Of a stretch of DNA of 33,893 bases, positions 23,067-31,359 are shown piece after piece (positions within the stretch are counted from its first letter, which is position 1; every line of letters starts with the position of its first letter). Made by a program: the position numbers and the translations under genes. A model generated the notes under the pieces. The model saw nothing but the letters and a program-made list of their open reading frames with translations. It had not been told where the DNA came from and did not search any database. The stretch lies in contig JASJDO010000027.1 in assembly GCA_030065115.1 (NCBI GenBank), forward strand, positions 1 to 33,893. Direction: 5' to 3'. This DNA comes from Rhizobiaceae bacterium. Lineage in GTDB: Bacteria; Pseudomonadota; Alphaproteobacteria; Rhizobiales; Rhizobiaceae.

Positions 23067-23657
23067 ATGTCTATACTCAAAATTCTTAAAGCTACTACCG
23101 TGGCAGTTTTAGCCACAACCAGTGTTGCTTCAGCGGCACAAGATTGTTTTCATTTTGATCTGCGACCGGGTGATAGCCCTTGGCGGGGTGGTGAGTTCAT
23201 CCTTGCTGGTGACCAAATTCAAATGATCGTTGAACCTGGACCTATTACACGACCGAATGGTTCGCAAACACAAGGCGGCCCTGAGTATCGTGTAGTACCA
23301 TCGCGTTGTGATCTCGCAGCAGATACTGTGTACACCCAGAACTCTAACCTGAATTTCTTCTTCAACTCGAACGCTGGGCCGATCACCGAGATCAGCGTCA
23401 ACGTTTGTGACTTCGGCGGATATGAGAACGTGTCTGGTATCGTCAAGGAGATCAAGTTTGTGGGCGACCTTCCAAAGGTTGACGGTGCCAATCTGCCGAC
23501 GCCTAACGGTTCAGATATTCTTGTGAATGTGGTTGAAAAACCCATTAATGGTGGCCGAATTGCAAAACTAAAGTTTAGCGGAAAAGATATCCGCGAACTT
23601 GCTGTCGGTGGCCAGGAGTTATTCATCAACTCAATTTGTGTTGGTACCAAAAAGTAA
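23067..23657 (+). CDS. exported protein of unknown function
   Basis: 196 residues from ATG 23067, preferred because GGAG lies about 7 nt upstream and the protein then starts with a signal peptide (about 1-24, ending VASAA). The mature chain has four cysteines at 27, 81, 114 and 191, enough for two disulfides, and looks rich in beta strands. The ending IRELAVGGQELFINSICV recalls a loose group of exported proteins with a GGQEL.I...C ending that I know only by pattern, not by name. It stands alone between two terminators. No enzyme motif is visible. Confidence 0.75.
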   Translation: MSILKILKATTVAVLATTSVASAAQDCFHFDLRPGDSPWRGGEFILAGDQIQMIVEPGPITRPNGSQTQGGPEYRVVPSRCDLAADTVYTQNSNLNFFFNSNAGPITEISVNVCDFGGYENVSGIVKEIKFVGDLPKVDGANLPTPNGSDILVNVVEKPINGGRIAKLKFSGKDIRELAVGGQELFINSICVGTKK

Positions 23658-23667
23658 AACATTTATT

Positions 23668-23697
23668 GAAAGAGGCAGGCTTTGACCTGCCTCTTTC
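23668..23697 (+). terminator. strong terminator hairpin
   Basis: GAAAGAGGCAGG (23668-23679) and CCTGCCTCTTTC (23686-23697) form a perfect 12-bp stem with a 6-nt loop, right after the exported protein gene. The T-run lies within the stem's right arm (CTCTTT). The stem core is the same as in the terminator at 9856. Confidence 0.7.
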
Positions 23698-23703
23698 CGG
23701 TAT

Positions 23704-23865
23704 CTGGTTTTGTGTGGTATCTCGCGATTTGTAGATAGAGATGACCATGCATCGTTCTTTAAACGTGCAGATCAGGCGCTATATCAGGCAAAGAACTCGG
23801 GCCGAAATCAGGTAGCTGTCATGGCCCTTATGAACATCGGTAATCTCAACGACGGCACTGCCTGA
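23704..23865 (+). pseudogene. remnant of a GGDEF (diguanylate cyclase) gene, C-terminal end
   Basis: The open frame ending at TGA 23863-23865 encodes ISRFVDRDDHASFFKR followed by ADQALYQAKNSGRNQVAV, which is the conserved C-terminal end of GGDEF domains. The active-site GG(D/E)EF motif and all upstream parts are missing; going upstream, the frame stays open only to 23686, inside the terminator hairpin, with a stop just before. So about 50 codons survive. This is most likely the end of a gene whose body was deleted. It ends 1 nt from the convergent ubiG stop. It is not likely to make a working protein. Confidence 0.75.
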
Positions 23866-23866
23866 C

Positions 23867-24613
23867 TCAAGCCAGCCTTTTTGCCAACACCATGTAGTTC
23901 ACATCCATATCTCGTGACTTGTTCCAGCGGTCCTGGAAGACGTTGTAAAAGACGCCAGTCTGGTCAATCACTGACATGCCTTCAGCTACCATGGGCGCTT
24001 CCATTTCTTCTGGTCGAACAAGTTTCTCGTATTGATGCGTGCCTTTCGGCAGCCAACGGAGGACATTCTCTGCCATGAAGATTGCCAGCATGTTTGCTTT
24101 TGCTGTCCGATTGATTGTGGCGCAAAACATCAGCCCGCCCGGCTTCACCATCCGCGCACAGGACGACATGAACAGGTTTACATCCGCGACGTGTTCGACA
24201 ACTTCCATATTGAGTATGATGTCAAATTTCTCTCCAACAGCCTCCAGTGCTTCTGAGGTTTCAGCACGATAGTCGATTTCAAGACCAGATTGGGCTGCGT
24301 GAATTTTGGCGATTTCAATGTTTGTTTCTGATGCATCCGCGCCCAACACATCCGCTCCCAGACGCGCCATGGGTTCCGACAGCAAGCCGCCACCACAGCC
24401 AATATCCAGCAAGCGCAACCCCTTGAATGCTTTTGGATCGTTCACGTCACGATCAAAATTTTCGCAGACTTTTTCCTTGATATATTGCAGCCGCACGGGA
24501 TTGAACTTGTGGAGCGGCTTGAATTTACCGGACGGGTTCCACCATTCCGCAGCCATGGCGGTGAATTTGTCCACCTCAGTTGTATCAATAGTGGTATTTG
24601 CTGTGTTGGTCAT
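23867..24613 (-). CDS. ubiG: ubiquinone biosynthesis O-methyltransferase
   Basis: 248 residues from ATG 24613; AAGGA lies 7 nt upstream, whereas the longer frame would start at a GTG within that signal. UbiG performs both O-methylations in ubiquinone synthesis. The SAM motif LLDIGCGGG is at 68-76, preceded by the family's [18 protein letters not shown] at about 24-41. EVVEHVADV and [16 protein letters not shown] follow in the expected order. It diverges from lysC, again a familiar rhizobial pairing. Confidence 0.95.
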   Translation of the reverse strand: MTNTANTTIDTTEVDKFTAMAAEWWNPSGKFKPLHKFNPVRLQYIKEKVCENFDRDVNDPKAFKGLRLLDIGCGGGLLSEPMARLGADVLGADASETNIEIAKIHAAQSGLEIDYRAETSEALEAVGEKFDIILNMEVVEHVADVNLFMSSCARMVKPGGLMFCATINRTAKANMLAIFMAENVLRWLPKGTHQYEKLVRPEEMEAPMVAEGMSVIDQTGVFYNVFQDRWNKSRDMDVNYMVLAKRLA

Positions 24614-24763
24614 GCTTGGTTCCTTCACCTGTACAGGTCGTGCATGTCATGTCCCAAGTCAAGATGGGGTGCTTGCGGCATTGTGTATTTTCGGCTATGA
24701 CCCCGGCATTGCTCCGCATCGTCCGGAGCTTCTTTGTTTTCTGAGATCACGGCAGGAAGATCA

Positions 24764-26017
24764 TTGGCCCGATTGGTTATGAAATTCGGTGGCACTTCGG
24801 TTGCGGATATTGACCGTATTCGCAATGTTGCGCGCCATGTAAAGCGGGAAGTTGAAGCCGGAAATGAGGTGGCGGTTGTTGTTTCCGCCATGTCGGGAAA
24901 AACCAATGAGCTGGTCAACTGGACGAAGGAAATTTCTCCAATCCATGACGCTCGCGAATACGATGCAGTTGTCGCCTCGGGTGAGCAGGTGACATCAGGA
25001 TTGCTGGCAATGGCTTTGCAATCCATGGGAGTGGATGCGCGTTCCTGGCAGGGGTGGCAAATTCCGCTTAAAACAGACAATGCTCATGGCGCTGCGCGGA
25101 TTGAGGACATTGAATCGGCTCTCCTGATAGAACGGATTTCTGGCGGGCAGGTAGCAGTGGTTGCCGGGTTCCAGGGTATTGGTCCCGACAATCGTATTGC
25201 AACGCTCGGTCGGGGTGGTTCTGACACATCAGCGGTTGCCATTGCTGCTGCGATCAATGCGGACCGTTGCGATATTTATACGGATGTGGATGGTGTCTAT
25301 ACGACTGACCCCCGCATTGAGCCGCGCGCCGCTCGAATGGAAAAAATTTCATTTGAAGAAATGCTGGAAATGGCATCTCTCGGTGCGAAAGTGCTTCAAG
25401 TGCGGTCGGTCGAAATGGCCATGGTGCATGGGGTTCGAACCTTTGTTCGTTCGAGTTTTGATGATCCGGAAAGTATCAATTCCAAAGCAGGGTCCAATGA
25501 TCCTGTTGGTACGCTGATTTGTGATGAGGATGAGATCGTGGAAAGAGAAGTTGTAACGGGCATTGCCTACTCGAAAGACGAAGCGCAAATCTCCCTTCGC
25601 AGGGTTCCGGACAGACCGGGAATATCAGCGGCCATTTTTGGTCCGTTGGCGGATGCGCATATCAATGTGGACATGATCGTTCAAAGCGTTTCTGAAGATG
25701 GGTCGAAAACAGACATGACGTTTACGATTCCTGAAACTGACGCGCAAAAAGCTGTTGAAGTCTTGGAAACGCAGAAAGAGGCAATCGGATTCGAGAATAT
25801 TCAAAGTGATACCGGCCTTTCAAAAATTTCTGTGATTGGCATTGGTATGCGGAGCCATGCCGGTGTGGCTTCGACAGCGTTTTCGGCGCTTGCGGAAAAG
25901 AATATCAACATTCGGGCAATCACAACTTCTGAGATCAAGTTCTCCTTGTTGATCGATGCTGACTACACAGAATTGGCGGTTCGTACGCTTCATGCGGTTT
26001 ATGGGTTGAACAAGTAA
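24764..26017 (+). CDS. lysC: aspartate kinase
   Basis: 417 residues from TTG 24764; AGGAA sits about 5 nt upstream, and the protein then begins MARLVMKFGGTSVA as aspartate kinases do. The first in-frame ATG (24779) would start at the MKFGGTS strand and lose the leading residues. The enzyme phosphorylates aspartate for lysine, threonine and methionine synthesis. The kinase domain (about 1-245) has KFGGTS at 7-12 and GRGGSDTSAVAIA; two ACT regions follow (about 265-417), which normally give feedback inhibition. It is followed by ptsP after 60 nt, where a small GCCTCA/TGAGGC hairpin at 26034-26054 lacks a T-run. Confidence 0.95.
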   Translation: MARLVMKFGGTSVADIDRIRNVARHVKREVEAGNEVAVVVSAMSGKTNELVNWTKEISPIHDAREYDAVVASGEQVTSGLLAMALQSMGVDARSWQGWQIPLKTDNAHGAARIEDIESALLIERISGGQVAVVAGFQGIGPDNRIATLGRGGSDTSAVAIAAAINADRCDIYTDVDGVYTTDPRIEPRAARMEKISFEEMLEMASLGAKVLQVRSVEMAMVHGVRTFVRSSFDDPESINSKAGSNDPVGTLICDEDEIVEREVVTGIAYSKDEAQISLRRVPDRPGISAAIFGPLADAHINVDMIVQSVSEDGSKTDMTFTIPETDAQKAVEVLETQKEAIGFENIQSDTGLSKISVIGIGMRSHAGVASTAFSALAEKNINIRAITTSEIKFSLLIDADYTELAVRTLHAVYGLNK

Positions 26018-26077
26018 TCAATCCCAATTTCTGGCCTCAGATTTGGTGTGAGGCGTCAAAAATGGTAGAAACACAAG

Positions 26078-28345
26078 ATGCGACTCGACATTAAAGGTCC
26101 AAGCGCACTGTTGCGCCGGTTGCGGTCTGTTATGGCGGAACCGCTCGAACCACAGACGCGTCTTGATACCATTGTCCGAGATATTGCAGCCAGTGTGGAT
26201 GCTGAAGTGTGTTCTGCCTACATTCTGCGAGCAGACGGATTGCTTGAGCTTTACGCTACACAGGGATTGAAACCAGAATCGGTGCATGTATCGGTTTTGC
26301 GTGTTGGTCAGGGTCTGGTCGGTACCATTGCCGCAAGTGCGAGGCCACTTAACCTCAGTGAAGCCCAGAAACATCCGGCATTTGCCTACCTGCCTGAAAC
26401 CGGGGAAGAAATTTACAATGCCTTCCTCGGGGTTCCGATTTTACGGGCAGGACGGGTATTGGGTGTTCTTGTTGTCCAGAACAAGACAAACCGGGTCTAT
26501 ACCGAAGCGGAAGTTGAAGCGCTTGAAACCACTGCGATGGTTTTGGCGGAACTCATTGCGACCGGAGAACTGGAAGGACTTTCAAGCAAGGACGTTACCC
26601 TTGATCTGAGCCGTCCGCTTCAATTAAATGGCATTCCGCTCTCAGACGGGATTGGCCTTGGATATGTCATTCTGCATCAGCCGAGAGTGGTTGTTACCAA
26701 TCTGTTTAATGAGACGGTTGACGATGAACTGCAGCGGTTACGGGATGCGTTGCTCAAGGTTCAAGTCTCCATCGATGTGCTGTTCAAAAGTGGTAGTGTT
26801 GCCAGTGAAGGAGAACATCGAGATGTCCTTGAAGCCTATCGTATGTTTGCGCATGACCGGGGTTGGAACCGGCGGATGGAAGAGGCTATCCGAGCTGGCT
26901 TGAGCGCGGAAGCAGCGGTTGAGAAAGTCCAGAGCGATAATCGTGCTCGAATGATGCGCATTCCGGATCCCTACCTGCGGGAGCGATTGAACGACTTCGA
27001 TGATCTTGCAAATCGCCTGTTGCGTGAACTTATGGGTACTTCTCTTGATCCAAAAGACGCTGGTATTGAAGGCGACCATATCATCGTGGCGCGTTCCATG
27101 GGTGCTGCTGAACTGCTGGATTATAACTCTGATCGATTGCGGGGGCTTGTACTTGAGGAAGCCGCTCCGACCTCACATGTCGTCATTGTTGCCAGGGCGC
27201 TTGGCATCCCTGTTATTGGGCAATTAAGCGACATTGTAGACAATGCTGAAAACGGCAATGCGATTATTGTCGACAGTGACGAGGGCATTGTATCGCTTCG
27301 CCCGCCGCTTGATGTGGAAGCGGCTTATGCTGGGAAGATAAAGTTTCGAGCAGGACGTCAGGCCCAATATGCCAAGCTTCGGGACAAGCCTTCCATCAGC
27401 AAGGATGGCGTTCCCGTATCGCTGAACATGAATGCTGGCCTGCTTATGGATTTACCGCAGCTCGAACAATCCGGTGCTGAGGGAATTGGCCTGTACAGAA
27501 CTGAACTTCAGTTCATGGTGTCATCCAGCCTGCCAAGACCGGGTGAACAGGAGGAGCTTTATCGCAAGGTTCTTGATGATGCTGGCGATCATCCGGTTAC
27601 TTTCCGGACCCTGGATATTGGTGGTGACAAGGTGCTTCCGTATCTCAAGACGATCCATGAGGAAAATCCGGCACTCGGCTGGCGTGCCATTCGTCTTTCT
27701 TTGGACCGACCCGCATTGCTGCGCCCCCAGGTTCGCGCATTGCTCAAAGCCGCAGCAGGTCGACGGTTGCGCATGATGTTGCCACTGGTTTCTGAAGTGA
27801 GCGAACTGGAACAGGTTAAAGGCCTGATAAAACGCGAAGTGGAAATGCAGACACGTTTTGGCCATGAGATGCCTACATGTTTGGAACTTGGTTGTATGCT
27901 TGAAGTGCCAAGCCTCCTTTATCAGTTGGATGAGTTAATGGCCGCCGCTGACTTCGTTTCTGTCGGCTCCAATGATCTGTTCCAATTCATTATGGCTTCT
28001 GATCGGGGCAATCCACGCGTTGCAGGCAGGTTCAGTCCGATGAGTAAGCCGTTTTTGCGAGTGCTCAAATCCATTCTGGACAAAGGCATACAAACCGGAA
28101 CTCCCGTCCATCTATGCGGCGAGATTGCCGGTAGACCCCTGTCTGCGATGGCATTGCTGGGTTTGGGGTTCCGATCCATATCCATGTCATCGGCCGCAAT
28201 TGGTCCGGTCAAGGCCATGCTTCTTGAGCTTGATATTGGTGAACTTGAAAATGCCCTTCATTCAGCGCTGGCGGCAACAAGTGATGATACAACCATCATG
28301 GAACTGCTGACAGATTTTGCGGACCGTCATGGTATTCCATATTAG
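26078..28345 (+). CDS. ptsP: phosphoenolpyruvate-protein phosphotransferase, nitrogen PTS enzyme I
   Basis: 755 residues. Transfers phosphate from PEP to NPr in the regulatory nitrogen PTS. An N-terminal GAF domain (about 15-165) distinguishes it from sugar-PTS enzyme I. The phosphohistidine is His367 in PTSHVVIVARALGIP; GLYRTELQFM at 471-480 and the TLDIGGDK motif bind PEP; GSNDLFQF and HLCGEIAGRP near the end carry the catalytic residues. The GAF domain probably senses a nitrogen signal such as glutamine. It lies between lysC and prfA, the usual rhizobial arrangement. Confidence 0.96.
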   Translation: MRLDIKGPSALLRRLRSVMAEPLEPQTRLDTIVRDIAASVDAEVCSAYILRADGLLELYATQGLKPESVHVSVLRVGQGLVGTIAASARPLNLSEAQKHPAFAYLPETGEEIYNAFLGVPILRAGRVLGVLVVQNKTNRVYTEAEVEALETTAMVLAELIATGELEGLSSKDVTLDLSRPLQLNGIPLSDGIGLGYVILHQPRVVVTNLFNETVDDELQRLRDALLKVQVSIDVLFKSGSVASEGEHRDVLEAYRMFAHDRGWNRRMEEAIRAGLSAEAAVEKVQSDNRARMMRIPDPYLRERLNDFDDLANRLLRELMGTSLDPKDAGIEGDHIIVARSMGAAELLDYNSDRLRGLVLEEAAPTSHVVIVARALGIPVIGQLSDIVDNAENGNAIIVDSDEGIVSLRPPLDVEAAYAGKIKFRAGRQAQYAKLRDKPSISKDGVPVSLNMNAGLLMDLPQLEQSGAEGIGLYRTELQFMVSSSLPRPGEQEELYRKVLDDAGDHPVTFRTLDIGGDKVLPYLKTIHEENPALGWRAIRLSLDRPALLRPQVRALLKAAAGRRLRMMLPLVSEVSELEQVKGLIKREVEMQTRFGHEMPTCLELGCMLEVPSLLYQLDELMAAADFVSVGSNDLFQFIMASDRGNPRVAGRFSPMSKPFLRVLKSILDKGIQTGTPVHLCGEIAGRPLSAMALLGLGFRSISMSSAAIGPVKAMLLELDIGELENALHSALAATSDDTTIMELLTDFADRHGIPY

Positions 28346-28406
28346 GCGATACCTTGACTGTTCTATTTGCTTGATAAATCTGTAATTCCGTATATCCAAC
28401 TTACCC

Positions 28407-29483
28407 ATGATCGTAGATGAAAAATTAAGCCAGATGCTGGCGCGGCACGCTGCTATTGAATCGGAAATGGCAGATGGACCTGATCCCGAACAATATGTTC
28501 GACTTGCTTCCGAACATTCGGAACTGACCCCCGTGGTTGAAAAAATTCGCGAGTTCCAGGAAGCGAAATCCAACCTCGAAGGTGCAGAGGAGTTGCTGGC
28601 GGACAGCGAAACCGACGCGGAGATGCGGGAACTCGCTGAGCTTGAACGTGAGGAAGCAAAGGAAACGATTGCCGCTTGTGAAGAGCAGCTGAAAGTGCTG
28701 CTGCTGCCAAAAGATGCAGCGGATGACAAAAGTGCGATCCTTGAAATTCGTGCTGGCACCGGCGGATCGGAAGCCGCTCTGTTTGCCGGTGATCTGTTTC
28801 GCATGTACGAGCGTCACGCTGCAGAAAAAGGCTGGAAAGTCGAAATCATGTCCGAAAGTGCGGGCGATGTCGGCGGCTACAAGGAAATCATTGCTTCAGT
28901 GAATGGACGTGGTGTCTTTGCGAGACTTAAGTTTGAGTCTGGTGTGCACCGTGTACAGCGTGTCCCGGAAACAGAATCTGGTGGCCGTGTTCATACCTCA
29001 GCTGCAACCGTGGCGGTGCTTCCTGAAGCGGAAGATATTGATATTGAAATCCGCAACGAAGATATTCGCATTGATACTATGCGTGCTTCAGGCGCTGGAG
29101 GTCAGCATGTTAACACAACCGATTCTGCAGTGCGGATAACCCATTTGCCCTCAGGCATCGTTGTGACTTCCTCGGAGAAATCGCAGCATCAAAACAGGGC
29201 TTTTGCCATGAAAGCCCTTCGGGCAAAGCTTTTTGATATGGAAAGAACAAAGGCCGCGCAAGAACGAGCCGATGCCCGCAAAGGTCAGGTTGGCAGTGGT
29301 GACAGGTCCGAGCGAATCCGGACTTATAACTTCCCGCAAGGTCGCATGACTGATCACCGCATCAATCTCACGCTTTACAAGCTGGACCGCTTGATCATGG
29401 GAGAAGGATTGGATGAAGTGATTGACGCCTTGATCACAGATTTTCAGGCGAGCCAATTGGCGGCCATGGAAGAAGATGCCTGA
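28407..29483 (+). CDS. prfA: peptide chain release factor 1
   Basis: 358 residues. Recognises UAA and UAG and triggers release. The codon-recognition tripeptide is PET at 187-189 (the PxT type of RF1), and the catalytic GGQ is at 231-233. The N-terminal coiled region is normal. The last 8 nt overlap prmC, which encodes the enzyme that methylates this GGQ glutamine, so the two are co-expressed. Confidence 0.97.
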   Translation: MIVDEKLSQMLARHAAIESEMADGPDPEQYVRLASEHSELTPVVEKIREFQEAKSNLEGAEELLADSETDAEMRELAELEREEAKETIAACEEQLKVLLLPKDAADDKSAILEIRAGTGGSEAALFAGDLFRMYERHAAEKGWKVEIMSESAGDVGGYKEIIASVNGRGVFARLKFESGVHRVQRVPETESGGRVHTSAATVAVLPEAEDIDIEIRNEDIRIDTMRASGAGGQHVNTTDSAVRITHLPSGIVVTSSEKSQHQNRAFAMKALRAKLFDMERTKAAQERADARKGQVGSGDRSERIRTYNFPQGRMTDHRINLTLYKLDRLIMGEGLDEVIDALITDFQASQLAAMEEDA

Positions 29484-30330
29484 TCGGCCAAGCTTTGCTG
29501 AATTACTGTTGTCAGCAGTAAATGCGTTTGACTATGCGGGAGTTGATACGCCCCAGTTGGATGCAAGATTGTTATTGTCACATGCAGCCGGGATCACTCA
29601 TGCAGAGTTCATTTCTCGTACTCATGACTTGGTGGATGAAGCGATCCAAGACCGATTTTCGGACTATGTTTCCCGCCGGCTGGCGTCTGAACCAGTCCAC
29701 CGTATTACCGGATCACGAGAGTTCTATGGCCGTGAATTTGAACTAGGTCCGGGATCGCTTGTTCCCAGACCGGATACAGAGACACTCGTCGATATCGTGG
29801 TTGGGACGATTTCAGATAAGTCACAACCATTGAAGATCTTGGATTTGGGTACTGGCAGTGGTGCAATTGCGGTGACACTCGCCTGCGAACTTCCGGCTGT
29901 AAATGTTGTTGCGGTGGACATATCTGAAAATGCGTTACTCGATTGTGCAGCAAACGCTTCGCGACTGGGTGTTGAAAATCGTGTGCATACCCTTCAATCG
30001 AATATGTTCGAAAATGTTGAGGGGGTGTTCGATCTGATCGTTTCAAATCCTCCCTACATCCCGACTGGTGACCTTGACAGATTAGCGCCCGAAGTCAGGC
30101 AACATGACCCTCTTGGAGCGCTTGATGGTGGTGTGGATGGGCTCGATTTTTATCGTCTGATTTTTAGCGAAGCGAGGGAGCATATCAATGCGAAAGGGCA
30201 TTTGGTGATGGAATTTGGAATTGACCAATCCGATCAGATGAAATCCCTGGCGCGAAAACATGGCTGGCGCGACATCATTATTCGCAACGATCTTGCCGGT
30301 ATTCCACGCGTATTAATGGCAAACTCTTAA
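29476..30330 (+). CDS. prmC: release factor glutamine methyltransferase
   Basis: 284 residues. Methylates the glutamine of the GGQ motif in RF1 and RF2. An N-terminal helical domain is followed by SAM motif [12 protein letters not shown] at 123-134 and the catalytic NPPY at 191-194. The ATG lies within the last codons of prfA (8-nt overlap), showing translational coupling with its substrate's gene. Confidence 0.96.
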   Translation: MPDRPSFAELLLSAVNAFDYAGVDTPQLDARLLLSHAAGITHAEFISRTHDLVDEAIQDRFSDYVSRRLASEPVHRITGSREFYGREFELGPGSLVPRPDTETLVDIVVGTISDKSQPLKILDLGTGSGAIAVTLACELPAVNVVAVDISENALLDCAANASRLGVENRVHTLQSNMFENVEGVFDLIVSNPPYIPTGDLDRLAPEVRQHDPLGALDGGVDGLDFYRLIFSEAREHINAKGHLVMEFGIDQSDQMKSLARKHGWRDIIIRNDLAGIPRVLMANS

Positions 30331-30596
30331 CGAAACAGCGTTTTATGTCCTGTTAATGGAAAATGACGAATTTCATTTTTGGGCTTGGATTCTGTCGAAT
30401 AAACCGCTAACAATTACCTGGAGCGATGAAGAAGGCACAGAGTGCGATTCGCTTAATATCCGTCCAAACACAATGATCATGAGACTGAGGGGCAGGGCGG
30501 TACTGTTTCGAAAACAAAATCGAGAATGCATGCGCAAGATGCGCGTTCAGAAAGCAAGTAACAATCATTTCCGAATGTGAACATAGTAGGTAGTTG
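30331..30596. other. gap between prmC and the DUF4167 gene
   Basis: No convincing gene or strong hairpin. A 74-codon frame at 30356-30580 has no ribosome binding site and an uneven composition, so I do not call it. The promoter of the following gene is expected here but no clear hexamer pair stands out. Confidence 0.5.
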
Positions 30597-31214
30597 ATGA
30601 GACAATCACACCAGAAGTCACGGTCAAGAGGCCGTGGGCGTAAACCTCAAAATCCGCTTTCGCGCAACTATGAGAGTAATGGTCCGGACGTAAAGATTCG
30701 TGGCAATGCTTCACATATCGCCGAAAAATACACGACACTGGCGCGCGATGCCCAATCAAATGGCGACAGTGTGATGGCGGAAAACTATTTTCAACATGCT
30801 GAGCATTACAATCGGATCGTGGCCGCGGCTCAGGCGCAACGTGCGGAAGAACAGGCGCAACGCGAAGAGCAGATGGCTCAACAACAGGCCAATGGCCGGG
30901 GTCCCCAACCGGATGTTGAAGAGTCGAATGAAGCGAAACCGGAAACAACAGACGAAAATTCTGGTGCTGAAACAGCTTCTGCTGAGAATGACGAGCCTCA
31001 GGCAAAGCCTCAAAAAAGTGGCCGCGGCAGACGTCCTCGCAAGTCAGCGAATGCTGAAAGCAATGGTGAGAGCAACGGCGCAGATGCCCAAGCCTCTGAA
31101 GTAGAAGCCTCCGAGGCCGAAAAGGCAGCCGATGTTCCAGTAGAGGCAATTTCTGAGGATGCTTCCAAACTGCCAGGAAGCATTACTGGTGGTTTTTTGG
31201 GCGATGACGCCTGA
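30597..31214 (+). CDS. DUF4167 domain protein
   Basis: 205 residues from ATG 30597 with GTAGG upstream. The N-terminus is basic (SRSRGRGRKPQNPLSRNYES), followed by the conserved DUF4167 core NGPDVKIRGNASHIAEKY and MAENYFQHAEHYNRIVAAA (about 26-80). The rest is a Glu/Ala/Gln-rich, probably disordered tail. The family is largely alphaproteobacterial; the RG-rich start suggests nucleic acid binding, which is inference. It lies between prmC and clpB as in other rhizobia. Function unknown. Confidence 0.9.
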   Translation: MRQSHQKSRSRGRGRKPQNPLSRNYESNGPDVKIRGNASHIAEKYTTLARDAQSNGDSVMAENYFQHAEHYNRIVAAAQAQRAEEQAQREEQMAQQQANGRGPQPDVEESNEAKPETTDENSGAETASAENDEPQAKPQKSGRGRRPRKSANAESNGESNGADAQASEVEASEAEKAADVPVEAISEDASKLPGSITGGFLGDDA

Positions 31215-31359
31215 TCCAGATTTGGTTTCAAACTACCCTCTTTAACTGACGCTTTTTAATTCCCATATCTATCCTGAAAGGTTCGCCGCAATCGGGAGCC
31301 TTATCCGAACCGTTTCTCCATGCTGCAAATGCGGGTGGTGAACATAAAGGAGACAAGAT

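Noticed and set aside
26034-26054. GCCTCA/TGAGGC hairpin between lysC and ptsP as a terminator
   Set aside because: Only 6 bp and no T-run; more likely incidental, with lysC and ptsP possibly co-transcribed.
30356-30580. A 74-codon frame between prmC and the DUF4167 gene
   Set aside because: No ribosome binding site, uneven composition and no recognisable family. It may be chance.
31273-31306. Possible heat-shock promoter before clpB (CCTGAAAG, 18 nt, CCTTATCC)
   Set aside because: Both boxes deviate from the RpoH consensus and spacing is uncertain; too weak to list as a feature.
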